From an uncultured Anaerococcus sp. (GTDB lineage Bacteria; Bacillota; Clostridia; Tissierellales; Peptoniphilaceae): a stretch of DNA of 64,000 bases. The translations under genes were made by a program, and so were the position numbers. Below, one piece after another: positions 43,920-51,993 of the stretch; the first letter of the stretch is position 1; every line of letters starts with the position of its first letter. The notes below the pieces were generated by a model. That model saw only the letters and a program-made list of their open reading frames with translations. It did no database searches and was not told the origin of the DNA. Location: NCBI RefSeq assembly GCF_943908415.1, contig NZ_CALTSY010000001.1, positions 77,232 through 141,231 of the forward strand. Direction: 5' to 3'.

Positions 43920-43952
43920 CTAAAGACCCTAGATCTTCAGTCTAAGGTCTTA
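43920..43952 (-). terminator. Terminator after the map-GNAT operon
   Basis: AAGACC-TTAGA and TCTA-GGGTCTT pair around a short loop and run into a T-rich stretch on the minus strand. It overlaps the stop codon of the GNAT gene. The rest of the 209-base gap to the ECF gene is AT-rich without a clear feature. Confidence 0.6.
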
Positions 43953-44486
43953 TATTTTTATCATTTTTATATTTTCACCAATATATTTTTCATCAAATAT
44001 ATTTTCATAAGTTTGAAAATAAGCTTCTATACCGGCATCTTTAGTAGTTGCCATAAGTTCCATTTCTATACCAAAGTAATCAACTTTTTGATCTATAATT
44101 TTAAAACCATTTCTAATATAGAATGCCTTTCTCCTATTTCTTAGTGCAAAGTCATCGGCTCCTTTAAAATCTGTACTTTCTATTTCTATAATCAAGTCTT
44201 TATAAGTGTTTTTTAAAATTTTTAGAGATTTACTTCCTAGTCCCTTACTTCTTAAGCTTGGATCAATAGCAAAGTAAGATAATAAATTTATATTTTCACT
44301 TAGGTAGATTACTGCAAGACCTATATATTTAGTATCTTGAGTTAGAATAATAATATCGATTAATCCTTTTTTATCTAAATCATAAAGCTTTGATATATCT
44401 ACTCTCTCATTTTCTGGGAAAGATTTTAAATAAAGTTTTTCAAAGTAATCTTTTCTAGAGACCTTATAAACATCTAATAAATTCAA
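43950..44486 (-). CDS. GNAT family N-acetyltransferase
   Basis: The 178-residue protein fits the GNAT fold: LAVIYLSENINLLSYFAIDP is the central strand pair, SLRSKGLGSKSLKIL near residue 92 is the acetyl-CoA pyrophosphate loop (Q/RxxGxG/A form), and RRKAFYIRNGFKIIDQ near residue 133 is the C-terminal motif. The acceptor is unknown. It is 12 bases after map and probably cotranscribed. Confidence 0.82.
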   Translation of the reverse strand: MNLLDVYKVSRKDYFEKLYLKSFPENERVDISKLYDLDKKGLIDIIILTQDTKYIGLAVIYLSENINLLSYFAIDPSLRSKGLGSKSLKILKNTYKDLIIEIESTDFKGADDFALRNRRKAFYIRNGFKIIDQKVDYFGIEMELMATTKDAGIEAYFQTYENIFDEKYIGENIKMIKI

Positions 44487-44498
44487 AATATCTCCTAA

Positions 44499-45305
44499 TT
44501 AAAATCTATAGCTTTCTATAAATTTCAAATCATCTTCATTTAGAGAATATTTGTTTTGGTCTGTAATCACCTCTGGACCTGCTTCATGGATTATTAACTG
44601 ATGTTCGAATTGGGCGCAAGTTGAACCATCTTGTGTTCTAGCTACCCAGCCATTATCATCAAGCTTCATTGGCCAATTTCCACTAGCAATCATTGGTTCG
44701 ATTGTAAATACCATTCCTGCTTGGATACGTGGTCCATGATGGGCCTTACCATAATGTGGTACTTGTGGATCTTCGTGCATTTCTTTGCCTATACCATGAC
44801 CAATAAAATCACGGATTACCGAAAAGTCATTTTCACTTTCAGCATATTCTTCTATACAGTGTCCTATATCACCTATTCTATTGCCTACTTTAGCTTGATC
44901 TATTGCTCTATTTAAAGCTTCTAGAGTCACATCCATAAGCTTTTGATCTCTATCGGATAATTCTCCGATAGCATATGACCAACATGAATCAGCTAGACCA
45001 CCATTGTATTCTATAACATTGTCTATAGAAACAAGGTCACCTTCTTTTAAAACATAATCATTAGGAAATCCATGGCATATTTCATCGTTTACTGATATAC
45101 ATAGGGTATAGGGAAATCCTCCATATCCTAACTGTGCTGGAATAGCACCTTTATGATCTACTATAAACTTATTAGCAAATTCATCTAATTGCTTAGTGGT
45201 TAAGCCAGCTCTAATTACTTTTTTGATAGCTAAGTGAGTTTGACATAAAATTTCTGCCGCATCTCTCATCTTCTCAAAATCATTTTCTGTATATAATCTT
45301 ATCAT
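44499..45305 (-). CDS. map: Methionine aminopeptidase, type I
   Basis: It removes the initiator Met. The pita-bread fold ligands are visible in GDLVSIDNVIEYNGGLADSC near residue 87 (Asp ligands), GHGIGKEMHEDPQVPHYG near residue 169 (His and neighbours) and FTIEPMIASG near residue 201 (Glu), with a last Glu in CAQFEHQLI. The substrate His is in ICHGFPND. Length is 268 residues. A variant D/N pattern (SIDNVIEYNGGLADS) differs slightly from the usual DVG...YHGD, so substrate preference may vary. Confidence 0.9.
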   Translation of the reverse strand: MIRLYTENDFEKMRDAAEILCQTHLAIKKVIRAGLTTKQLDEFANKFIVDHKGAIPAQLGYGGFPYTLCISVNDEICHGFPNDYVLKEGDLVSIDNVIEYNGGLADSCWSYAIGELSDRDQKLMDVTLEALNRAIDQAKVGNRIGDIGHCIEEYAESENDFSVIRDFIGHGIGKEMHEDPQVPHYGKAHHGPRIQAGMVFTIEPMIASGNWPMKLDDNGWVARTQDGSTCAQFEHQLIIHEAGPEVITDQNKYSLNEDDLKFIESYRF

Positions 45306-45320
45306 TCTAACCTCTTAATT

Positions 45321-45341
45321 AAAAAAGGCGCCTAAGCGCCA
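45321..45341 (-). terminator. Terminator after the nitroreductase gene
   Basis: GGCGC-TTAG-GCGCC is followed by six Ts on the minus strand, between the nitroreductase and map genes. Confidence 0.82.
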
Positions 45342-45344
45342 TGT

Positions 45345-46142
45345 TTACATTTTTGTCATTCCAATATATGTGTACTTATCTGAACCTATTTTTGGTTCTA
45401 CCTTAAAGCCTAATGGCATCGCATAAGCTTTGCTTAATTCATCTATATAGTACATCATTATACCAGCATCTATTAAATTTACATCACCCTTATAATCTTC
45501 TATATAAAGACGAATTTCATCATCTACTATTAAAAATCTCCAAGGTTGAGCATTGTTAGCTGATGGTGCAAATTTTGCATAATCAAAAATGTTATTTAAT
45601 CCTCTATGTTTAAGATCTTCATCTGTAGCAGGTGTATCAAAGTCACCTAAGAATACTAAATCTTCTGTAGCACCTCTATCACTATAACGGTGTTCACGTT
45701 TTTCATCTTCAAAAGGATATCCTACAGCAAGTAAGATATTAATATCTCCTTCTGAATAATTAAATGCAGATTGCTTAACAAGTTCATCAACTTCACTAAC
45801 AGTAATCCAGCATGTACCAAGTCCTAGATTGTAAAGTTTAGTGATTATTTCTTCCACACCATAAGCACCTTTTACTATTGTAGCTGGGTCGTTATTACGA
45901 GCATCAAGTGCAATATATGCTGGAGCCTTTATCATTACTCCCCTATATCCTGCTACACCATCAAGAGCTTTATAAACTGACTCCCCATCTGTATTTAGTA
46001 AAAAAGCTAAGTTTTCTGTGCCTAATTTTTCTGCTTCTTCGTTTACGATTTCATAAACTTTTTTAGTAGTAGCTTCGTCTAATTTCTCGTCCTTATAATC
46101 TCTAGTAGATATTCTAGACTTTAAAAAATTTCTTGTCTGCAT
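45345..46142 (-). CDS. Nitroreductase family protein (double-domain form)
   Basis: This is an FMN-binding nitroreductase-fold protein of 265 residues. FLKSRISTRDYKDEKLD at the start is the FMN-contacting Arg/Ser segment, LYNLGLGTCWITVSEVDEL near residue 93 and NILLAVGYPFEDEKREH near residue 128 form the core, and KFAPSANNAQPWRFLIVDDE near residue 190 is a second nitroreductase-like motif, as in the TM1586 group. The substrate is unknown. It diverges from the helicase gene through a symmetric promoter region. The ribosome site is an unusual run of six Gs. Confidence 0.82.
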   Translation of the reverse strand: MQTRNFLKSRISTRDYKDEKLDEATTKKVYEIVNEEAEKLGTENLAFLLNTDGESVYKALDGVAGYRGVMIKAPAYIALDARNNDPATIVKGAYGVEEIITKLYNLGLGTCWITVSEVDELVKQSAFNYSEGDINILLAVGYPFEDEKREHRYSDRGATEDLVFLGDFDTPATDEDLKHRGLNNIFDYAKFAPSANNAQPWRFLIVDDEIRLYIEDYKGDVNLIDAGIMMYYIDELSKAYAMPLGFKVEPKIGSDKYTYIGMTKM

Positions 46143-46169
46143 AGTTACCCCCCATATATGTATTCTATA

Positions 46170-46213
46170 ATAATCATACCATATTTTTATAAATTTTTAT
46201 ATGGTATGATTAT
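46170..46213. promoter_or_regulatory. Symmetric divergent promoter built on a 15-bp inverted repeat
   Basis: ATAATCATACCATAT and its complement flank a 14-base AT spacer. Each arm contains TGG-TATGAT reading outward, an extended -10 element for each divergent gene. The plus-strand copy (46202-46210) places the transcription start at about 46217, the helicase ATG itself. The repeat could also be a regulator site. Confidence 0.55.
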
Positions 46214-46216
46214 AAT

Positions 46217-48007
46217 ATGAAACTTACAGATAAACAATTTCAAGCAGCAAATCATAAAAATGGACCATGTTTGGTCCTAGCTGTGCCTGGTGCAGGCAAG
46301 ACCACAATGCTTTTAGAGCGTATAAATATCCTCAAAGAAACTATAGATACTTCTAAAATCCTATCCTTAACCTTTTCAAAAACTCAGGCTGATGATATGA
46401 AGATGAGATACACTGGGGATAAGACAAACTTTATGACTATCCATGCCTTTTGTTATCTAATAATTAGAAACTATTATAAAAAAGAGCATCGTCAAGTTAA
46501 GATATTGGAAAGTGATGATTTATACAATAAATATAATCTAATACAAAAAATTTACTTGGATATAAATGGTAAAACCATGTCATCCGAAGATTTAAAAGAG
46601 TTTTTTACTGAAGTGGGATTCATGAAAAATTCTATGGATGATATGTCTTATCTTAAAAATTCACAAATTAAAAACATAGAAAAAATCTATATTGAATACG
46701 AAAGATTTAAGGAAGAGCATTCCTATATAGACTTCGATGATATGCAAGTTTTAGCCTTAAAGCTTTTAAACAAAGATGATATTCTTTTAAGATCTGTCAA
46801 GAAAAAATATACTTATATACAACTAGATGAAGGTCAAGATACATCACTAATTCAATTTAAAATATTAGAAAAAATAGTAGGACCAGAAAACAATATCATG
46901 GTGGTTGCTGATGATGATCAGTCTATATATTCATTTAGGGCTGCTAATCCTAACTATTTACTAAATTTCAAAAAAATATATAAAGATGCCCAAATTATAA
47001 GTATGGATGAAAATCACAGATCTCAAGCAAATATTGTTAGAGGCTCAGCTACTTTTATAAAACAAAACCAATATAGATTTAAAAAAGATTTATTTACCAA
47101 TCATTCTGCTACAAATCCAATAAGGCTTGCAACATTAAAAAATAGTAAAGATGGTTATAAGTACATAATCAATCATATTGATAAGGATAAAAAAACTGCT
47201 ATTCTTTATAGGAACAATATATCTTCATTAAATATGCTAAGTTTCTTGATAGAAGATAAGATGGATTTTTCTATAAATAATGGCTCTTATGACTTTTTTG
47301 ATTCCAAAATATTAAAGGATATGATTGATATAATAACTTTTAGTGAAGATTTTGATAATGTAGAGCTATTTTCAAATATTTACTATATGGTTAAAACTTA
47401 TATAAGCCGTGAAGAAATAGAAAAACTCATGTATAAGCCAATTAATTACAATGTGTTTGATTATCTACATGAAATCATAGACGATGAAAAAGCCTATAAT
47501 CTTATGATAAAAGAAAAAGAATTCAAACATCTAAGAAAGCTTAATCTAGATCGCAAAATAGCTTATATCTACACTACTATGGGCTACAAAGATTATATAA
47601 AGATGTTCTCTAATAAGTACTACGAAGTGATAATAAATAAAGCTTTATATATAGAAAGTCTGATAAACTTTACTAAGGGCTTAGAAAATCTTGACCAATT
47701 TTATGAAAAAAAGCTTTATCTGGAAAAGATACTAAATAGCAAGAGTAATTCCAACTTAGTTTTATCCACTATACATAAGTCTAAGGGATTAGAATATGAA
47801 CATGTCTTTATAATAGACCTAATAGATAGTGAATTTCCCATGATAGTCGATGTGAAAGATAGGGATATGAGACTGGAAGAAGAAAGACGTATGTTTTATG
47901 TAGCTATGACAAGGGCAAAGTCTAAACTTTATTTATTAAGCCTAAAATATAGAAATGGTATAAAAGTTGAACCTTCTATTTTTTATAAAGATATTAAAAA
48001 TCAATAA
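46217..48007 (+). CDS. UvrD/Rep-family ATP-dependent helicase
   Basis: It is a superfamily 1A DNA helicase of 596 residues, shorter than UvrD or PcrA (about 720). The Q motif LTDKQFQAAN (3-12), Walker A AVPGAGKTTML near residue 23, LTFSKTQADDMK, motif II QLDEGQD near residue 203, VVADDDQSIYSFRAANP near residue 230 and the C-terminal LSTIHKSKGLEYEHVFIID and EERRMFYVAMTRAKSKLYL are all present. No ribosome site precedes the ATG and the predicted transcription start coincides with it, so the mRNA may be leaderless. The exact role is unknown. Confidence 0.9.
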   Translation: MKLTDKQFQAANHKNGPCLVLAVPGAGKTTMLLERINILKETIDTSKILSLTFSKTQADDMKMRYTGDKTNFMTIHAFCYLIIRNYYKKEHRQVKILESDDLYNKYNLIQKIYLDINGKTMSSEDLKEFFTEVGFMKNSMDDMSYLKNSQIKNIEKIYIEYERFKEEHSYIDFDDMQVLALKLLNKDDILLRSVKKKYTYIQLDEGQDTSLIQFKILEKIVGPENNIMVVADDDQSIYSFRAANPNYLLNFKKIYKDAQIISMDENHRSQANIVRGSATFIKQNQYRFKKDLFTNHSATNPIRLATLKNSKDGYKYIINHIDKDKKTAILYRNNISSLNMLSFLIEDKMDFSINNGSYDFFDSKILKDMIDIITFSEDFDNVELFSNIYYMVKTYISREEIEKLMYKPINYNVFDYLHEIIDDEKAYNLMIKEKEFKHLRKLNLDRKIAYIYTTMGYKDYIKMFSNKYYEVIINKALYIESLINFTKGLENLDQFYEKKLYLEKILNSKSNSNLVLSTIHKSKGLEYEHVFIIDLIDSEFPMIVDVKDRDMRLEEERRMFYVAMTRAKSKLYLLSLKYRNGIKVEPSIFYKDIKNQ

Positions 48008-48073
48008 TTTGGGTATATACAAAGAGTAAGATGAGTTATTAATAAATTAACTTATATACAAAAGGAGATTAAA

Positions 48074-48583
48074 ATGAAAAAAATTGCAATTTTGGTTGAA
48101 AATAATTTTGAAGAATCAGAATTAATTTACCCTTATCATAGATTTAGAGAAGATTACGAAGTTACACTAGTAGGTAGCGAAGCAGAAACTGAATATACTG
48201 GTAAAGCTGGTGGATGGTCCATCAAGTCAGATAAAGCTTCTAGTGAAGTAAGTGCATCAGACTTTGACGCTGTATATATCCCAGGAGGATTCTCACCAGA
48301 TGGTATGAGAAAAAATGCAGATACAGTGAAGTTTGTAAAAGAAATGCATGAAGCTGGCAAGATAGTAGCAGCTGTTTGCCACGGACCATGGGTTTTAGTT
48401 GAAGCTGGTATCATTGATGGAGTAAAGGCTACTTCAGTAGCTACCATTGCTACAGATGTGAAAAATGCTGGAGCAAACTGGGTAGACGAGGAATGTGTTG
48501 TAGATAACAATATCATTACAGCAAGAACACCAGTAGACCTACCAGTCCATGTAACAACAGTTGTAAAAGAGCTTGAAAAATAA
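48074..48583 (+). CDS. DJ-1/PfpI family protein
   Basis: The 169-residue DJ-1/PfpI fold protein has the nucleophile Cys in AAVCHGPWVLVEAG near residue 99 and YIPGGFSPDGMRKN near residue 74. The class includes proteases, deglycases and stress chaperones; which activity applies cannot be told. An AAGGAG site precedes the ATG. It ends at a hairpin terminator. A second, longer DJ-1-type gene lies at 56319. Confidence 0.88.
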   Translation: MKKIAILVENNFEESELIYPYHRFREDYEVTLVGSEAETEYTGKAGGWSIKSDKASSEVSASDFDAVYIPGGFSPDGMRKNADTVKFVKEMHEAGKIVAAVCHGPWVLVEAGIIDGVKATSVATIATDVKNAGANWVDEECVVDNNIITARTPVDLPVHVTTVVKELEK

Positions 48584-48586
48584 TTT

Positions 48587-48617
48587 TAAAATACCTTCCA
48601 TTTTGGCAGGTATTTCA
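48587..48617 (+). terminator. Terminator after the DJ-1/PfpI gene
   Basis: AAATACCT and AGGTATTT pair around an 11-base loop, followed by TTCATTATTT. Confidence 0.65.
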
Positions 48618-48685
48618 TTATTTAATTAAAAAATATATATGTATCTTTTAATTAAAATTTTTTATAAATTATTATATATTTCTTT

Positions 48686-48877
48686 TTAAAAAACTATCTT
48701 ATAGTATTGTGGGCTATCAATTCCTAGCTTTTCATTGGGAACATCTAATACCTGTACTAGCCTATATCCTTCCTTAGATTATTGTTTAATAATATCCTCA
48801 CATTTCTTAATATTATCATCCTTAGTAGCATTTAAAGCATTACTAATAGGGAAATCAACAAATTCATATGTAAACAT
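48686..48877 (-). pseudogene. DUF4177-like small gene broken by an in-frame TAA
   Basis: This occupies most of the 352-base space between the DJ-1 and DUF1624 genes. An ATG at 48875-48877 with an AGGAGAG site opens MFTYEFVDFPISNALN, and the frame continues to EDIIKQ, a TAA at 48779-48781, then SKEGYRLVQVLDVPNEKLGI and a final stop. The two halves together (63 codons) look like a DUF4177 protein, whose hallmark is a KEGWRLVQ segment. A point change to TAA is the simplest explanation. The function of DUF4177 is unknown. Confidence 0.7.
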
Positions 48878-48920
48878 AAATATCTCTCCTATAAGTTATT
48901 TACAAATATTATAGGATAAA

Positions 48921-48929
48921 TGTTATAAT
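48921..48929 (+). promoter_or_regulatory. Extended -10 promoter, leaderless start of the DUF1624 gene
   Basis: TGT-TATAAT ends six bases before the ATG at 48936, so the predicted transcription start is the A of the start codon. No ribosome site is seen upstream of the ATG. Confidence 0.55.
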
Positions 48930-48935
48930 ACTTAT

Positions 48936-49646
48936 ATGAAAAGAAATTATAATTTAGACAAATTCCGTGGTTTTACAATTATATCCATGGTCTTATTTCA
49001 CTTAATGTATAATATAAATTTTTATTGGCCTATGGCTTGGTACGATGGTACATTGTTAAATAAAATTTGGCAGCTTTCAATAGCCTGTTCATTTTTTATA
49101 ATTTCAGGCATAACATCTAATTTTCTAAACCCTAGTAAGAATATAAAAAGAGGATTAGTAACTAGCTTAATAGGACTTGCAATTACGCTCGTAACCTACT
49201 TATTTGCACCAGAACAAATCATTATCTGGGGAGTGCTCAATGGATTAGGAGTATCAATGATTATAACCGCTTTTATACAAAGAAATTCTAAGCTTGACTT
49301 AAAGTTTTTTTTTATTTTTATAATATTATTTATACTCTCCTATAATATCCCAAAAGGAAACTTATATAAGTATGATTTTTTTAAAAATCTTTATGATAGC
49401 AAGCTAGCTATACTAGGATTTCCCAGTAAAGAATTTGTGTCAAACGACTATTTTCCAATAATACCTTGGACTTTTATATACTTGGCGGGCTTTAGCCTAG
49501 GCAAGCATTTGCTAGCAAAGGACTTCTATAACAAATATGGAAAAGATAGTATGCTAGCAAAAATAGGAAGACACTCTATGGCTATTTATCTAGCTCATCA
49601 GATTATCCTATATCCACTAGTTAGTCTCATATATAAAATCTTATAA
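48936..49646 (+). CDS. DUF1624 membrane protein (heparan-alpha-glucosaminide N-acetyltransferase-like)
   Basis: The 236-residue protein has about seven membrane helices. YNLDKFRGFTIISMVLFHLMYN at the start with its Arg-Gly and His, ACSFFIISGITSNFL near residue 50 and WGVLNGLGVSM near residue 98 are typical of DUF1624/acyltransferase-3-like proteins, and HSMAIYLAHQIILYPL ends it. The family may transfer acetyl groups to extracytoplasmic sugars; the substrate here is unknown. Confidence 0.82.
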   Translation: MKRNYNLDKFRGFTIISMVLFHLMYNINFYWPMAWYDGTLLNKIWQLSIACSFFIISGITSNFLNPSKNIKRGLVTSLIGLAITLVTYLFAPEQIIIWGVLNGLGVSMIITAFIQRNSKLDLKFFFIFIILFILSYNIPKGNLYKYDFFKNLYDSKLAILGFPSKEFVSNDYFPIIPWTFIYLAGFSLGKHLLAKDFYNKYGKDSMLAKIGRHSMAIYLAHQIILYPLVSLIYKIL

Positions 49647-49657
49647 TTTAAAAAAGC

Positions 49658-49690
49658 AAAATAATAGCTGGGATACCCAGCTATTATTTT
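49658..49690. terminator. Bidirectional terminator between the DUF1624 and DUF4230 genes
   Basis: AAAATAATAGCTGGG and CCCAGCTATTATTTT form a 15-bp stem with a four-base loop. The right arm overlaps the end of the DUF4230 gene. Confidence 0.88.
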
Positions 49691-50295
49691 ATATTTACAG
49701 TATATTCTTCTGCTATTTTTGGATTGATATTTAATATATCCTTAACAGCCTTCTCAGTTTGTGTATCTGCTTTTTTTAGTAAGCCCTTATCAATTGCTTG
49801 CTTTTCTACCTTAGCTTCTTCTTCTTTTCTAAAGCTTGTGTAATCTTCAAGTTCTAGTGGATTGAAAACTGATTTTTTCTCATCAAATATCATCACAGAA
49901 TTCTCATCTATATCATGACTTAATATCTTAGAATCTGGTAATTTTACATTAATTATTTTATTAGCTTCATCTACACTAGCGCTAGCTTGGTCTAGATCAA
50001 CTCCTGCATTTATATCCCCCTCATAAGTATATAGGAAACTTTTTGTTGTAAATGGAAGGGTGAGGCCTTGAAATTGCTGACTACTTTCAAATGAAGCTAC
50101 ATTTTTATAGTGATATTTGAGTGTAGTAAGCTCCTTGGCTTCTTTTAGTGATGATTCTACTATATCTGAAGTAATCTTATCATCTTCCTCTACTTTCATA
50201 TTTTTTACTATAAAAATTCCAGCTAAAGCGACAATTGCTGCTACTATCAAGGCTGATATCAGTCCTTGAATGAAATTATTTGTTTGTTTACGCAT
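49684..50295 (-). CDS. DUF4230 membrane-anchored protein
   Basis: A single N-terminal membrane helix (FIQGLISALIVAAIVALAGI, about 8-27) is followed by an extracytoplasmic domain of the DUF4230 type, with AKELTTLKYHYKNVASFES near residue 53, TKSFLYTYEGDINAGVDL and INVKLPDSKILSHDID. Length is 203 residues. The function of the family is unknown. The ATG has an AAAGGA site. Confidence 0.8.
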   Translation of the reverse strand: MRKQTNNFIQGLISALIVAAIVALAGIFIVKNMKVEEDDKITSDIVESSLKEAKELTTLKYHYKNVASFESSQQFQGLTLPFTTKSFLYTYEGDINAGVDLDQASASVDEANKIINVKLPDSKILSHDIDENSVMIFDEKKSVFNPLELEDYTSFRKEEEAKVEKQAIDKGLLKKADTQTEKAVKDILNINPKIAEEYTVNIK

Positions 50296-50376
50296 ATCAA
50301 TTCCTTTATTTAGATTTCGATAATATTATACATCAAAACATAAATAAATTAAAGTATATAATTAATAAAATTAATA

Positions 50377-51261
50377 TCAGATACTTCTTGAGCCACCTGT
50401 TATACCAAAAACTTGAGCAGATACAAATGATGAATCATTGCTTGCTAGATATACATAAAGTGGTGCAAGCTCTGCTGGCTGTCCTGCTCTACCTAGGGGA
50501 GTTTTTTGACCGAAATTTAATACATCAGCATTACCCTCATCAAGTTGGAGTGGTGTCCATACTGGACCTGGGGCAACTGTGTTTACTCTAATACCCTTTG
50601 GTGTAAAGTATTCTGCTAAGCCTTTTGAAAATGTTAGGACTGCCCCATTACTTGTAGCATAATCTAATAAAACTCCAGCTGGCTCAAAGGCTTGCATTGA
50701 AGTGGTTGTTACAATGGTAGCTCCTGGCTCTAAATATTTTTCTGCAGCTCTTACAGATTCAAACATAGAAATTATATTGACATCCATAGTGTCTCTAAAT
50801 TGTTTAACTGTCAAATCTTGTAAACTCTCAGTTTGAATTTGCTGGGCTGAGTTTAATACAAGTGTATCTAGTCCACCAAATTCTTTAGCTGCTTTTTCTA
50901 CAATTTCTGATCCTGAGCCTTCTTCTCTTAGGTCTATAGGAATTAATAAGGCCTTTTTCCCTTCTGCTTCAATTAGTTCTTTTACTTCATTGGCATCTTC
51001 ATCTTCGCCTGGAAAATATTGGATAGCTACATTAGCTCCCTCACGTGCAAAGGCAATAGCCACAGCTTTTCCTATGCCTGAGTCCGCTCCTGTAATAAGA
51101 GCATTACGTCCTTCTAACTTTCCACTGCCTTTATAAGATTTTTCTCCATGATCTGGCTTATATTTCATATCAGCTTCAGTAGCTGGTGTTTTTTGTTCTG
51201 GCTCTGGATATTTTCCTGAATAATATAAAGTTCTAGGGTCTTTTAAGTATTTATTTCCCAT
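50377..51261 (-). CDS. Short-chain dehydrogenase/reductase with N-terminal extension
   Basis: This NAD(P)-dependent oxidoreductase has 294 residues. A 45-residue N-terminal extension (GNKYLKDPRTLYYSGKYPEP...) typical of the YhdF/YghA group precedes the cofactor motif TGADSGIGKAV. LVLNSAQQI is the NNAG-like segment, and the catalytic Tyr-Lys region is replaced in view by LLDYATSNGAVLTF, where the Lys of YxxxK is Asn-Gly shifted (YATSN). I chose the ATG at 51261 after GGAG; the frame opens earlier inside trmB. The substrate is unknown. Confidence 0.85.
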   Translation of the reverse strand: MGNKYLKDPRTLYYSGKYPEPEQKTPATEADMKYKPDHGEKSYKGSGKLEGRNALITGADSGIGKAVAIAFAREGANVAIQYFPGEDEDANEVKELIEAEGKKALLIPIDLREEGSGSEIVEKAAKEFGGLDTLVLNSAQQIQTESLQDLTVKQFRDTMDVNIISMFESVRAAEKYLEPGATIVTTTSMQAFEPAGVLLDYATSNGAVLTFSKGLAEYFTPKGIRVNTVAPGPVWTPLQLDEGNADVLNFGQKTPLGRAGQPAELAPLYVYLASNDSSFVSAQVFGITGGSRSI

Positions 51262-51328
51262 ATTAATCTCCATTTCTTTTCTCTTTCTATTAATATTTAC
51301 CCTTTTATAGTAATAAAATAGAGCTAGT

Positions 51329-51955
51329 TTAAATAAACTTAGCTCTAGCATAGTGGATTGGCTTATCCCTATCTCTCCACTTTCTTTCATATTCAGTTAC
51401 AATCGATTTTTCTTCTGCAAAGTTGTAATCTTTTTCTAAAACTTCCATTCCAAAATCTTCATAATAGACAAGTGAATCATCAAAAAAGTCTCTATCATCG
51501 GTTTTTTGCTCAACTATACCGCCATCTTTCATAATTACTTTGTATCTTTCTAAAAATCTAGGATGGCTTAGGCGTCTTTTATGATGCTTTGTCTTTGGCC
51601 ATGGAGTAGAAAAATTTATGTAAATATGATCTATTTCATTTTCTCCAAAGGCCTCTGTAAGCTCTTCTGCATAATCAACCACTCCTATGACATTATTAAG
51701 GCCCTCATCTGTAATCTTCCTACTAGCAATTACAAAGGCGTTGGTATTCATCTCTATGGCTATGAAATTTATATCAGGATATCTTTTAGCCATTTCTATT
51801 ATAAAGTCACCCTTACCAGCTCCTATTTCTAAATGAATAGGATTATTGTTAGCAAATACATCACTCCATTTACCCTTCATATCTCTAGGATAGAAGAATA
51901 TTCTATCATTTTCTTTCATCTCAGGTATGGCATTTGGTTTAAATCTTAATCTCAT
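51329..51955 (-). CDS. trmB: tRNA (guanine-N7)-methyltransferase
   Basis: TrmB methylates G46 of tRNA. The SAM site is HLEIGAGKGDFIIEMA near residue 41, FIAIEMNTNAFVIASRK follows, and the catalytic NFSTPWPKTKHHKRRLSHPRF segment near residue 115 is the family hallmark. I chose the ATG at 51953-51955 with a GAGGGG site instead of two upstream Met codons. Length is 208 residues. Confidence 0.93.
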   Translation of the reverse strand: MRLRFKPNAIPEMKENDRIFFYPRDMKGKWSDVFANNNPIHLEIGAGKGDFIIEMAKRYPDINFIAIEMNTNAFVIASRKITDEGLNNVIGVVDYAEELTEAFGENEIDHIYINFSTPWPKTKHHKRRLSHPRFLERYKVIMKDGGIVEQKTDDRDFFDDSLVYYEDFGMEVLEKDYNFAEEKSIVTEYERKWRDRDKPIHYARAKFI

Positions 51956-51967
51956 AATTCCCCTCAT

Positions 51968-51993
51968 AAAAACTGGCAATATTTAATTGCCAG
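51968..51993 (-). terminator. Terminator overlapping the end of brnQ
   Basis: CTGGCAA and TTGCCAG pair around a seven-base loop and run into a T stretch on the minus strand. The stem covers the brnQ stop codon and the run lies just before the trmB ribosome site. Confidence 0.72.

Noticed and set aside
48779..48781. Internal stop in the DUF4177-like gene as a recoded codon
   Set aside because: The codon is TAA, not TGA, and homologues have no conserved Cys there, so recoding is not supported.
51262..51390. Extended N-terminus of the short-chain dehydrogenase overlapping trmB
   Set aside because: The family starts with GNKYLKDPRTLYY-like residues and a GGAG site precedes the ATG at 51261.
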